A stretch of 64,000 nt of DNA from Lapillicoccus jejuensis (GTDB lineage: Bacteria > Actinomycetota > Actinomycetes > Actinomycetales > Dermatophilaceae), in assembly GCF_006715055.1 (NCBI RefSeq), contig NZ_VFMN01000001.1, positions 124,001 to 188,000 of the forward strand. Reading direction: 5' to 3'. This document shows, in pieces, positions 22,781 to 31,081 of this stretch. Numbering within the stretch: position 1 is the stretch's first letter; each line of letters opens with the position of its first letter. The notes under the pieces are model-generated. The model made no database searches. It saw only the letters and a list, made by a program, of their open reading frames with translations, and was not told where the DNA came from. The position numbers were made by a program, and so were the translations under genes.

Positions 22781-22915
22781 CTGCTGACATCCATCAATTG
22801 ATGGGTTTCAGCGCGCGCCGTGCGGGGCCGCCTGCTGACATCCATCAATTGATGGGTTCCAGCACGCGCCGTGCGGGGCCGCCTGCTGACATCCATCAAT
22901 TGATGGGTCTCAGCG
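22781..22915. repeat. 51-bp tandem palindromic array, three copies
   Basis: Units start at 22781, 22832 and 22883. Each contains the perfect palindrome CCATCAATTGATGG flanked by CTGACAT and a matching TTTCAG-type arm, in an AT-rich patch that stands out from the surrounding GC. The third copy overlaps the 3' end of the debranching-enzyme gene and supplies its stop codon (22910-22912, minus strand). Confidence 0.9.
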
Positions 22916-25018
22916 CACGACGACGCGCACGCCCTCCGGAAGTCCGGTGACCTCCTCGACCGACCCGTCCGCACCCGTGCGCACCGTGACCGACGCGCCG
23001 CCGACCCGCAGCCCCCGCACCGTCACCGGACCGAACGTCCGCGACGGCCGCAGCCGCAGCTCGCCGGCCGGTACGTCGGCCTCGACGCCGAGCGCGACGC
23101 TCGCGAGCACCGCGGCCGACGCGGCGGACCAGGCCTGGGGGCGGCAGGCGGCGGGGTACGGCGTCGGCGCGTCGCCGAACGGCACGCCCGAGTACAGCTC
23201 GGGCCAGCGCCGGCCGAACGACTCCCCCGACGCCACCAGGGTCACGGCGACGCGGCCGGCCTCGTCGGCGAACCCGGCCCGGGCCAGGTTCCACGCGCAG
23301 ACCGCGGTGTCGTGGGTCCAGATCGAACCGGTGTGGTATCCGATGGGGTTGAAGCCGCCGTTGCCGCGGCCGAGGGTGCGCACGCCGAACCCGTCGAGCA
23401 GCTCCTCCCCCGTCAGCGTCGCCGCCACCGCCGCCGACTCCGCGTCGTCGAGCGCGCCGGTGCCGAGCACGTGCCCCATGTTCGAGGCCAGCCCGTCGAC
23501 CGCGCGCCCCTCGCCGTCGACCGCGAGCGCGAGGTGGCGCCCGGCGTCGGTCGTCACCCAGAACCGTTGCCGCACAGCGTCCTCCAGCTCCACGGCGTGC
23601 TTCTCCGCGTCCTCGGCACCCGGCTCGCCGAGCGCCCGCAGCAGCCCGGCCGCCCCCCGCAGCGCCTCGACGGCGTAGGCCTGCGCCTCGACGAGCGCGA
23701 TGGGTCCCGGCGCGAGCGAGCCGTCGCGACGCCGTACGGAGTCGCCGGAGTCCTTCCAGCCCTGGTTGGCCAGGCCGGTGCCGGTCTCGTCGAGGTAGCG
23801 CACCAGCCCGTCGGTGTCGCGGCCCGGCCCGGTCAGCCATCCCAGCGCGGCGTGCAGCGGCTCGAGCAGGTCGCGCACGACCGCCTCGTCCAGCCCCCAG
23901 CGCCACGCGTCGACGAGCAGGCTGACCCACAGCGCGGTCGCGTCGACGGTGCCGTAGTAGACCTGCGGCAGCACCATGCCGCTCACCTCGTCGCGGTAGA
24001 CGTGGCGGCGCAGCTCGTGCGGGATCTTGCCCTGCGCCTCGCCCGTGGCGGGGTCCGTACGACGCCCCTGCCGCCGGGCCAGCGCCCGCAGCGTCCCGGC
24101 CGCGAGGTCGGTCCCGAAGGGCAGCACCATCCGCGCGGCCCAGAGCGAGTCGCGGCCGAACAGCGTGAGGTACCAAGGTGTTCCGGCGCCGGCGAAGACG
24201 TCGCCGCCCTCGGGGTCGCGCAGCAGCAGGTGGCGCAGGTCGGCCAGGGAGGCCGCCACGAGCGGGGCGACCCGGCGGTCCGCGACGTGCTCGAGCGCCG
24301 CCGAGGACCAGTCGACCAGCGACGCCCCCGCGTCGGCGTCGAAGGCCGACGCCCGCCGCCGCGTCACCTCGGCCCGCAGGACGAGGGTGACCTCGCCGCC
24401 GGCCGGGACCGACACCCGGGTCGTCAGTGCCGTCACACCGTCGCCGCGCAGCTCGACAGCGTCCGGGGCGGGGTCCTGGCGCAGCCGCGTCGCGTGCCAG
24501 TCGTCCTGCCACGAGACGCCGTCGGCCTCGACCTGCGCGGGCAGCAGCGCACCGACCGGCTCCCCCGCCTTGACCTGAGCGAGGTCGAGGCCGTCGGCGC
24601 CGGCGAGCCACACGACGTCGGTCTCGACGGGGACGGACGCGCGCGAGCGCACCGTCACCCGCTCGACGAGACCGCCGTCGAGCTCGCGGCGGCGCTCGAC
24701 CTCGACGGTCGGGTCGGGGCCGAGGTCGCCGAGGCCGCGGGCCGCGCCGAGGAACCCGGCCCCCGACCCGACGACGCGCGACGCGACCGGGCTGGCCGGC
24801 TCGCCGCCGACCTCGAGCCGCAGCACGGCGAGGACACGTCGGTCGTCGACGAGCAGCCCCTGGGCGCGCGCACCGTCGGCCTGCGCACCGTCGGCGCGGG
24901 GGTCGAGGTCGCCGTCCGGCGCCGAGAGCAGCGTCGCGTTGCCGGCCACGACCACGGCCAGCTCGTGCAGCCAGGGCTGGCGCAGCGGGTCGGACGAGGG
25001 GGCGGCAGCGGAGGGCAC
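22910..25018 (-). CDS. Glycogen-debranching-type enzyme (amylo-alpha-1,6-glucosidase family)
   Basis: 702 residues. An N-terminal beta-rich domain (about 15-230, starting at LHELAVVVAGNATLL and including GLLVDDRRVLAVLRLEV) matches the GDE N-terminal bis domain. It is followed by an alpha/alpha toroid catalytic domain beginning at GTPWYLTLFGRDSLWAARM near 290, with GLANQGWKDSGDS near 425 and NPIGYHTGSIWTHDTAVCAW near 570. It should hydrolyse alpha-linked glucan branches or related oligosaccharides in the cytoplasm. It is divergent from the LacI regulator and sugar transporter, so it is probably induced with them. Its stop codon lies in the 51-bp array. Confidence 0.88.
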   Translation of the reverse strand: MPSAAAPSSDPLRQPWLHELAVVVAGNATLLSAPDGDLDPRADGAQADGARAQGLLVDDRRVLAVLRLEVGGEPASPVASRVVGSGAGFLGAARGLGDLGPDPTVEVERRRELDGGLVERVTVRSRASVPVETDVVWLAGADGLDLAQVKAGEPVGALLPAQVEADGVSWQDDWHATRLRQDPAPDAVELRGDGVTALTTRVSVPAGGEVTLVLRAEVTRRRASAFDADAGASLVDWSSAALEHVADRRVAPLVAASLADLRHLLLRDPEGGDVFAGAGTPWYLTLFGRDSLWAARMVLPFGTDLAAGTLRALARRQGRRTDPATGEAQGKIPHELRRHVYRDEVSGMVLPQVYYGTVDATALWVSLLVDAWRWGLDEAVVRDLLEPLHAALGWLTGPGRDTDGLVRYLDETGTGLANQGWKDSGDSVRRRDGSLAPGPIALVEAQAYAVEALRGAAGLLRALGEPGAEDAEKHAVELEDAVRQRFWVTTDAGRHLALAVDGEGRAVDGLASNMGHVLGTGALDDAESAAVAATLTGEELLDGFGVRTLGRGNGGFNPIGYHTGSIWTHDTAVCAWNLARAGFADEAGRVAVTLVASGESFGRRWPELYSGVPFGDAPTPYPAACRPQAWSAASAAVLASVALGVEADVPAGELRLRPSRTFGPVTVRGLRVGGASVTVRTGADGSVEEVTGLPEGVRVVVR

Positions 25019-25124
25019 GCGGGGCCTTTCGGTCGTGACGGGGGTCGCCGGGAGGGTCCGGACACACCGGGAGAGGCGCGGGAGGCTTGACGACCTCCAC
25101 GACCGTAGAGCATGCTCGACCGCG

Positions 25125-25160
25125 TTGGAACGTTCAAACGTCGGCGATTTGAACGATCAC
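25125..25160. promoter_or_regulatory. Two LacI-type operator-like sites in the divergent promoter region
   Basis: TTGGAACGTTCAA (25125-25137) and TTGAACGATCAC (25149-25160) are partial palindromes centred on CG, the usual form of LacI/GalR operators. They are 24 bases apart in the gap between the debranching-enzyme gene and the LacI-family gene. Confidence 0.6.
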
Positions 25161-25205
25161 ACCGCACCGACGAGCAGCCACCGCGACGACGCGAGAGGAG
25201 GTCCG

Positions 25206-26264
25206 ATGTCCGAGCCGAGCCCCGCCTCGACCGCCTCGACCGCCGCCTCGCGCGCGACCATCGTCGACGTCGCCAAGGCCGCCGGGGTGTCGCGCCAGAC
25301 GGTGAGCAACGCCCTCAACCGCCCGGACCGGGTCGCCGCCCCCACGCTCGAGCGCGTCCTCGATGCCGTCGAACGGCTGCGCTTCACCCCGATGGTCTCG
25401 GCCCAGCAGCTGCGCCGGCAGCGGGCCTCGGCCGCGGGTTTCGAGGTCAACCCCTCGCACCAGGGCCGCCTCGGGCACATCCTCGACGAGTTCCTCGTCG
25501 AGCTGACCGTCGACGCCCCCCGCCACGGCATCCACGTCGTCGCCTTCGCGCCCGACCCCACCGACGTCGTCGCCGGCTACCGGCAGACCCTGGCCAGCGG
25601 CCTCGTCGACGGCTTCGTCCTGGCCGACACCCGGCACGGCGACCCGCGCCCGGACTGGCTGCTCGCCCACGAGGTCCCGTTCGTCTCCTTCGGCCGGGTC
25701 TGGGACCGGCCCGAGCTGACCCGGTGGGTCGACGTCGACGGCCGCGCCGGCCTGCGGGCCGCCGTCGCCCACCTCGCCGACCGGGGCTACGTCCACGTCG
25801 GCTTCCTCGGCTGGCCGGCCGGCTCCCCCGTCGGCGACGACCGCCGAGCCGGCTGGGTCGACGGCCTCGCGGCCGCCGGCCTCACCACCTCGCCCGACGA
25901 GGCCGAGGAGGCGGTGCAGGACCTCGACGAGGCGACCGGCGCCGCCGGCCGCCTGCTCGACCGGCTGGGCGCCGTACGGCGTCCCGCGGGGAGCACCGCC
26001 GTCGTCTGCGCCTCCGACCTGCTCGCCCTCGGCGCGCTGCGCGCGGTCCGGGCCCTCGGCCTCGAGCCCGGCCGCGACGTCGGCGTCGTCGGCTTCGACG
26101 ACACCGATGTGGCCGCGGCCATGCAGCTGACGAGCGTCCACCAGCCGGTCGCGGACGCCGCCCGCGCGGCCTGGCGGATGCTGCTCGCCCCCGCCGGCAC
26201 CCCGCCCGTCGCGCAGCTGCTCGAGCCCACCCTCACCGTCCGCGCCAGCAGCACCCCCGGCTGA
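25206..26264 (+). CDS. LacI family transcriptional regulator
   Basis: 352 residues from ATG 25206, preceded by GAGAGGAGG. The helix-turn-helix and hinge are ATIVDVAKAAGVSRQTVSNALN (about residues 17-38). A periplasmic-binding-protein-like sensor domain follows, with GFVLADTRHGD, YVHVGFLGWP and VGVVGFDDTDVAAAM near 300. It is flanked by a glucan-degrading enzyme and a sugar ABC transporter, so it most likely represses both until an oligosaccharide binds. The protein has no odd features. Confidence 0.95.
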   Translation: MSEPSPASTASTAASRATIVDVAKAAGVSRQTVSNALNRPDRVAAPTLERVLDAVERLRFTPMVSAQQLRRQRASAAGFEVNPSHQGRLGHILDEFLVELTVDAPRHGIHVVAFAPDPTDVVAGYRQTLASGLVDGFVLADTRHGDPRPDWLLAHEVPFVSFGRVWDRPELTRWVDVDGRAGLRAAVAHLADRGYVHVGFLGWPAGSPVGDDRRAGWVDGLAAAGLTTSPDEAEEAVQDLDEATGAAGRLLDRLGAVRRPAGSTAVVCASDLLALGALRAVRALGLEPGRDVGVVGFDDTDVAAAMQLTSVHQPVADAARAAWRMLLAPAGTPPVAQLLEPTLTVRASSTPG

Positions 26265-26348
26265 CCACCACCCGACCTCCCCCGACCTCCACACCGCAGC
26301 ACCCCACCCCGATCCCCCGCCACCCCGGCGGGCCACGAAGGAGACACC

Positions 26349-27617
26349 ATGTCGACGAGGACCCCTCGGCCCCGGACCCTGCGGCTGGCGCTCATCGCCT
26401 CCACGGCGGGCGCGCTGGCCCTGACCGCCTGCTCCGGCGGCGGTGGCTTCGACTCCGGCAGCGGCGGCGGCCAGACCCAGGCCGCCGCCAAGGGCCCGGT
26501 GACGATCACGTTCATGATCACGTCCAACGGCCCCGCCGACGTCAAGCTCCAGCAGGACGTCGTCTCCGGCTGGGAGAAGAAGACCGGCAACAAGGTCAAC
26601 GTCGTCGCCGCGTCGGACATCAACCAGCAGCTGACCCAGGGCTTCGCCGCCGGCTCCCCGCCGGACCTGTTCTTCACCGACGCCAACGTGTTCCCGACCT
26701 ACGCCAAGGCCGGCAACCTGGTGGCCTACGGCGACCAGGTCACCGCCAAGGACGACTTCTACCCCGGCCTGGTGAAGACCTTCACGTACGACGGCAAGTT
26801 CTACTGCGCGCCCAAGGACTCCTCGAACCTCGCGCTCGTCGTCAACACCGACATGTGGAAGGCCGCCGGCCTCACCGACGCGGACGTGCCGAAGACCTGG
26901 GCCGACCTCGAGACCGTCGCGAAGAAGCTCACGCAGGGCGACCGCAAGGGCCTGGTCATCGGCGACACCCGCGACCGCATCGGCGCCTTCATGAAGCAGG
27001 CCGGCGGCTGGATCGTCAACGACGACCAGACCCAGATGACGGCGAACAGCGACGCCAACCTCACCGCCCTCAAGGAGGTCCAGAAGCTCCTGCAGAGCGG
27101 CTCCACCGCCTTCCCCAAGGGCGTCGACTCCGGCTGGGGCGGCGAGGCGTTCGGCAAGGGTCGCGCCGCGATGACCATCGAGGGCAACTGGATCAAGGGC
27201 GCCCTCAAGTCCGACTACCCGAACGTCAAGTACGCCGCCTACGAGCTGCCCGCCGGCCCCGCCGGCAAGGGCACGCTGAGCTTCACCCAGTGCTACGGCG
27301 TCGCGTCGGCCAGCAAGAACCAGGCCGCCGCCATCGACCTGGTCAACTACCTCGAGACCGACGCCCCGTCGCTGCAGCTGGCCAAGGGCCTGGGCGTCAT
27401 CCCGCCGCTGAAGTCGGCCGAGGCCGGTTACAAGGCCGAGTTCCCCGACGACAACGGCTTCCTCGCCGGCTCGTCGTACGCGCAGGGTCCCGTCACCGTC
27501 GCCGGCATGGACCCGGTCCTCAAGGACTTCGACTCGCAGATCGGCTCGCTGCAGACCGGCGACCCGAAGGCCATGCTCGACCGCCTGCAGAAGAACGGCG
27601 AGGCCGTCCTCAAGTGA
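26349..27617 (+). CDS. Sugar ABC transporter substrate-binding lipoprotein
   Basis: 422 residues. The signal peptide ends in the lipobox ALTAC at about residues 24-28, so the mature protein is anchored by a lipidated cysteine, followed by a Gly/Ser linker. The mature domain begins PVTITFMITSNG and has FAAGSPPDLFFTDANVFPTY and GEAFGKGRAAMTIEGNW, typical of family 1 extracellular carbohydrate-binding proteins. AAGGAGA lies just upstream. Two permease genes follow with overlapping stops. Probable ligand: a malto- or isomalto-oligosaccharide, from the neighbouring debranching enzyme. Confidence 0.94.
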   Translation: MSTRTPRPRTLRLALIASTAGALALTACSGGGGFDSGSGGGQTQAAAKGPVTITFMITSNGPADVKLQQDVVSGWEKKTGNKVNVVAASDINQQLTQGFAAGSPPDLFFTDANVFPTYAKAGNLVAYGDQVTAKDDFYPGLVKTFTYDGKFYCAPKDSSNLALVVNTDMWKAAGLTDADVPKTWADLETVAKKLTQGDRKGLVIGDTRDRIGAFMKQAGGWIVNDDQTQMTANSDANLTALKEVQKLLQSGSTAFPKGVDSGWGGEAFGKGRAAMTIEGNWIKGALKSDYPNVKYAAYELPAGPAGKGTLSFTQCYGVASASKNQAAAIDLVNYLETDAPSLQLAKGLGVIPPLKSAEAGYKAEFPDDNGFLAGSSYAQGPVTVAGMDPVLKDFDSQIGSLQTGDPKAMLDRLQKNGEAVLK

Positions 27618-28741
27618 GCCGGACCACCAGCGCCCGAGCGGGCGAGACCCGCTCGGGCTGGCTGTTCGTCACGCCCGTCGTCGTCATCCTCGGGCTGTTC
27701 CTCGTCGCGCCGATCCTCATGGCGTTCTGGGTCAGCCTGAGCGACTGGGCCGGCCGGGGCTCGCCCCTCTCGGGCGCCGTCACGTTCGTCGGCGGGCAGA
27801 ACTACACCGACCTGCTCGGCCAGGACTCGTTGGCGCGCAGCGACTTCGCGACGTCGATCCGCAACAACTTCTACTACGTCCTGCTCGTCGTGCCCCTGCA
27901 GACGGTGCTCGCCCTCGGGCTGGCGCTGCTGCTCAACCAGCGCCGGCTCAAGGGTCTGAGCTTCTTCCGGACGTCGTACTACTTCCCCACCGTCACCAGC
28001 TCGGTGGCGATCGGCTCGGTCTTCCTCTTCCTCTTCGCCGGCAGCGGCTCGGTCAACGCGCTGCTCAAGCTCGTCGGGGTGTCGGGGCCGAACTGGTTCG
28101 CCGACCCGCGCGGGCTGCTGCACCTGCTCCTCGGGGCGGTCGGCGTCGGCAACGGCGACGAGCAGGGCCCGGCGGCCCTCACCGACCACGGGTTCCTCAG
28201 CCTCAGCTGGTGGGACTGGCTCGCCGGGCCGTCGGTCGCGATGATCACGATCATCGCGCTCGTCATCTGGGTCTCGGCCGGCGCCTACATGCTCATGTTC
28301 CTCGCCGCCCTGCAGAACATCCCGGCCGAGGTCTTCGAGGCGGCGGCCATCGACGGGGCGAGCACGTGGCGCCGTACGGTCTCGGTGACCATCCCGCTGC
28401 TCAGGCCGACGCTGTTCACCGTCCTCACCCTCGGCCTCATCGGCACGTGGCAGGTCTTCGACCAGATCTACGTCATGAGCAAGGGCAACCCGAGCAAGAC
28501 GACCCTCACCCCCGCCTACCTCGCCTACGACTCCTCGATCAACCAGGGCGCGTGGGGCCAGGGGACGGCGATCTCGTTCGTGCTGTTCGCGATCATCCTC
28601 GTCATGACGGGGATCCAGTCGTGGATCCTGCGCGACCGCGACAAGCCCCGACGACGCCTCGGCCGCGCCCAGCGCGGCGGCGCCGGCACCGGCGGCGACG
28701 TCGGTGGGTACCTCGCGACCGCTGGGAGGCAGCAGCGATGA
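27614..28741 (+). CDS. Carbohydrate ABC transporter permease (MalF type)
   Basis: 375 residues from GTG 27614, which overlaps the stop of the binding-protein gene (GTGA). Six or more membrane helices are visible, starting with LFVTPVVVILGLFLVAPILM near 16. The ATPase-contact EAA loop is EVFEAAAIDGASTWRRTVSV near 240. A long periplasmic insertion lies between about 150 and 200. It pairs with the MalG-type permease whose start overlaps its stop. No ATPase gene is in the locus, so a shared MsiK-like ATPase elsewhere is likely. Confidence 0.93.
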   Translation: MSRTTSARAGETRSGWLFVTPVVVILGLFLVAPILMAFWVSLSDWAGRGSPLSGAVTFVGGQNYTDLLGQDSLARSDFATSIRNNFYYVLLVVPLQTVLALGLALLLNQRRLKGLSFFRTSYYFPTVTSSVAIGSVFLFLFAGSGSVNALLKLVGVSGPNWFADPRGLLHLLLGAVGVGNGDEQGPAALTDHGFLSLSWWDWLAGPSVAMITIIALVIWVSAGAYMLMFLAALQNIPAEVFEAAAIDGASTWRRTVSVTIPLLRPTLFTVLTLGLIGTWQVFDQIYVMSKGNPSKTTLTPAYLAYDSSINQGAWGQGTAISFVLFAIILVMTGIQSWILRDRDKPRRRLGRAQRGGAGTGGDVGGYLATAGRQQR

Positions 28742-29658
28742 GCCAGACCACCAGCCGCACGACGCCGTACGGCGACCCGCAGGACGCCGGACCCGCGGCC
28801 ACCCGCGCGGCGGCACCGCCGCCGGACGAGGCCAAGCGCCGCGTCGGCAAGATCGTCGGCTACGTCCTGCTGACCCTCTTCGCCCTGGTCTACCTCTTCC
28901 CCTTCGTCATCCAGGTGGGGACGAGCTTCAAGACCGACCCGGACGCGACGAACAGCCCGCTCAACCCCATCCCGTCGGCGTTCACGACGCAGGCCTACCA
29001 GCAGCTCTTCCAGCAGGACTTCGGGCTGTGGTTCACCAACTCGGTCATCGTCGCGGTCGTCGTCACCGCCGGGCGCGTCTTCTTCGACTCGCTCGCCGGC
29101 TACGCCCTTGCGCGGCTGCGGTTCCGCGGCCGGCAGGCCATCTCGCTCGGCATCATCGCGACGATGGCGGTGCCGGGCGTGGTCCTGCTCATCCCGAAGT
29201 TCCTCATCATCAAGCAGCTGGGGATCTACGACACGTACGCCGGGATGATCGTGCCGCTGCTCGCCGACGCGGCCGGCGTCTTCATCATGAAGCAGTTCTT
29301 CGAGACGATCCCGGTCAGCCTCGAGGAGGCCGCCAAGCTCGACGGCGCGGGCATCTTCCGCACCTTCTGGTCGGTCGTGCTGCCGGTGGCGCGCCCCGCG
29401 CTCATCACCATCACGATCCTGTCCTTCCAGAGCTCGTGGAACGAGCTGCCGCACTTCCTCGTCTCGAGGCAGAGCCCCGACCTCAACACCCTGACGACCG
29501 GGGTGGCGGGGCTGCTGACGGGGGCGCTGGGGGCGGGCAACCGCTACCCGCTCAAGCTCGCGGCCGCCGTGCTCATGACGATCCCCGTCGCCGTCCTCTT
29601 CTTCGTCTTCCAGAAGCGGATCATCGGCGGGTCGCTCGAGGGCGCCGTCAAGGAGTGA
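28738..29658 (+). CDS. Carbohydrate ABC transporter permease (MalG type)
   Basis: 306 residues from ATG 28738 (ATGA overlap with the MalF-type gene; GGGAGG upstream). A variable N-terminal tail containing TTPYGDPQD is encoded across a CGTACGG palindrome. The membrane domain begins IVGYVLLTLFALVYLFPF, and the EAA loop is SLEEAAKLDGAGIFRTFWS near 200. It ends NRYPLKLAAAVLMTIPVAVL and a short cytosolic tail. Last gene of the transporter operon; a strong hairpin follows. Confidence 0.94.
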   Translation: MSQTTSRTTPYGDPQDAGPAATRAAAPPPDEAKRRVGKIVGYVLLTLFALVYLFPFVIQVGTSFKTDPDATNSPLNPIPSAFTTQAYQQLFQQDFGLWFTNSVIVAVVVTAGRVFFDSLAGYALARLRFRGRQAISLGIIATMAVPGVVLLIPKFLIIKQLGIYDTYAGMIVPLLADAAGVFIMKQFFETIPVSLEEAAKLDGAGIFRTFWSVVLPVARPALITITILSFQSSWNELPHFLVSRQSPDLNTLTTGVAGLLTGALGAGNRYPLKLAAAVLMTIPVAVLFFVFQKRIIGGSLEGAVKE

Positions 29659-29680
29659 CACGCGCGGGCACCGTCCCGTG

Positions 29681-29716
29681 ACGCTCCCCCGGGGCCGCAG
29701 GCCCCGGGGGTAGCGT
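29681..29716. terminator. Hairpin after the sugar-transporter operon
   Basis: ACGCTCCCCCGGGGCC (29681-29696), loop GCA, and the complementary arm 29700-29716 with one bulged base. It starts 22 bases after the MalG-type stop and ends just before the next start. Confidence 0.75.
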
Positions 29717-29723
29717 GCCGCCC

Positions 29724-30512
29724 ATGGGGACCGGGGACGGGGTGCGCGGACCGTCGCGGCTCGACGTCCCCCGCCGTACGGCGGTCCTGGCCGGCCTCGG
29801 CGCGCTGGCCCTCCTCCTGCTCGTCCTCGCGGTGGCCGGCGGACCGGTCGACGTCGTCACCGGCTCGGGCAGCCTCGGCGGCACGGCCGCCGCACCACCG
29901 CCGGTCACCCCGACGAGCACGACGCAGACCCCCACCCCGACGGCGTCCGGTGGCGACCTCGCCCAGCAGCTGCCGTCGACCCCGCCCGCGCTCGGGGCGG
30001 CGATCCGAGCCCTGCTGCTCGTCGCGGTGGTCGTCGCCGCCGCCCTGCTGCTGCGCTGGCTGTGGCGGGTGGTGCCGCGCTACCGCTCCCGCGTCCAGAC
30101 CGGGACCGTCGCCCTCGAGCCGCCCGAGGCCGACCCCGAGGACATCGTCGCCGGGGCGGACCAGCGCCTCGCGCTGCTGCTCGACGGGGAGCCGCGCAAC
30201 GCCATCGTCGCCTGCTGGGTCGACCTCGAGACGGCGGTCGAGCGGACCGGGCTGGAGCGTCGCCCGTCCGAGACCCCGACCGAGCTGACCCGTCGCGTCC
30301 TCGCCACCTGGGAGGTGTCCCCGCGCCACCTCGACCGGCTCGCCGAGCTCTACCGCGAGGCCCGGTTCTCCCGGCACCCGCTCCACGAGGGCCACCGCGA
30401 GGCCGCCGTCCACCACCTCACCGCCCTGCACGACGACCTGCGCCGAGTGGCGCAGCGGCTCGCCGACGAGCGCGAGCGCCGACGGGCGACGCAGGCGGGG
30501 GTGGCCGGGTGA
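29724..30512 (+). CDS. DUF4129 domain-containing membrane protein
   Basis: 262 residues from ATG 29724; a GTG at 29715 lies inside the preceding hairpin and is less likely. There is one N-terminal membrane helix (AVLAGLGALALLLLVLAVAG), a Pro/Thr-rich extracytoplasmic linker, a second helix (ALLLVAVVVAAALLLRWLW) and a cytosolic DUF4129 region with RNAIVACWVDLE and TPTELTRRVL, ending LAELYREARFSRHPL. DUF4129 proteins commonly accompany MoxR, DUF58 and transglutaminase genes, as here. The role is unknown, presumably assembly or maturation of envelope proteins. Confidence 0.85.
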   Translation: MGTGDGVRGPSRLDVPRRTAVLAGLGALALLLLVLAVAGGPVDVVTGSGSLGGTAAAPPPVTPTSTTQTPTPTASGGDLAQQLPSTPPALGAAIRALLLVAVVVAAALLLRWLWRVVPRYRSRVQTGTVALEPPEADPEDIVAGADQRLALLLDGEPRNAIVACWVDLETAVERTGLERRPSETPTELTRRVLATWEVSPRHLDRLAELYREARFSRHPLHEGHREAAVHHLTALHDDLRRVAQRLADERERRRATQAGVAG

Positions 30513-31081
30513 GCCGCCGCGTCCTGCGCGTGCGCGGGTGGACCGGCGTGCTCGGGTGGTCGGCCCTGGCCTACGTCGCCACCGTCGTCGTCCTCACCCT
30601 GCTCGACGTCCAGGTCTCGCTCGTCCTGCTGGCCGGGGTCGTGGGCGCGCTCGTCAGCGTGGTCGTCTGGGTCGACCACGGCGGGTTCACGACAACGGAC
30701 CCGACGTGGCCGACGGCCACCGTCTCGACGCGCGGGCTCGGGCGCGGGTCCGACCACCGCACGGCGGCGCGGGGGCAGCGACTGGCCGGCGCCCCCGGCG
30801 CCGCGCCGGACGTGCGCGCCCACCTCGCCGCCGAGCTGCGCGCCGACCTGCTGCCGGCCATCGCCTCGCGCAGCCTGCGCGTGCACGGCCTCGACGCGAC
30901 GAGCGACCCGCGGCTGCTGGCGCTGCTGCCGCCGACCCTCGCCGACGTCGTCGCCCTCCCCGCCGACGAGCGCCTGCTCGACCCGGCGCACCTGGACCGG
31001 GTGCTCGCCGACCTCGACGCCCTCACCCCGGAGCGCGCCCACCCGCCGACCCGACCCGACCGACCGACGGAGCAGCCGTGA
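30509..31081 (+). CDS. Two-helix membrane protein of the MoxR/DUF58 operon
   Basis: 190 residues from GTG 30509, overlapping the DUF4129 stop. Two close membrane helices (WSALAYVATVVVLTLL and LVLLAGVVGALVSVVVWV) span about 15-55. The rest is a soluble Arg/Ala-rich region with RSLRVHGLDATSDPRLLALL. I do not recognise the family. Its place between DUF4129 and MoxR, with overlapping stops on both sides, indicates a membrane partner of that complex. Confidence 0.8.
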   Translation: MSRRVLRVRGWTGVLGWSALAYVATVVVLTLLDVQVSLVLLAGVVGALVSVVVWVDHGGFTTTDPTWPTATVSTRGLGRGSDHRTAARGQRLAGAPGAAPDVRAHLAAELRADLLPAIASRSLRVHGLDATSDPRLLALLPPTLADVVALPADERLLDPAHLDRVLADLDALTPERAHPPTRPDRPTEQP

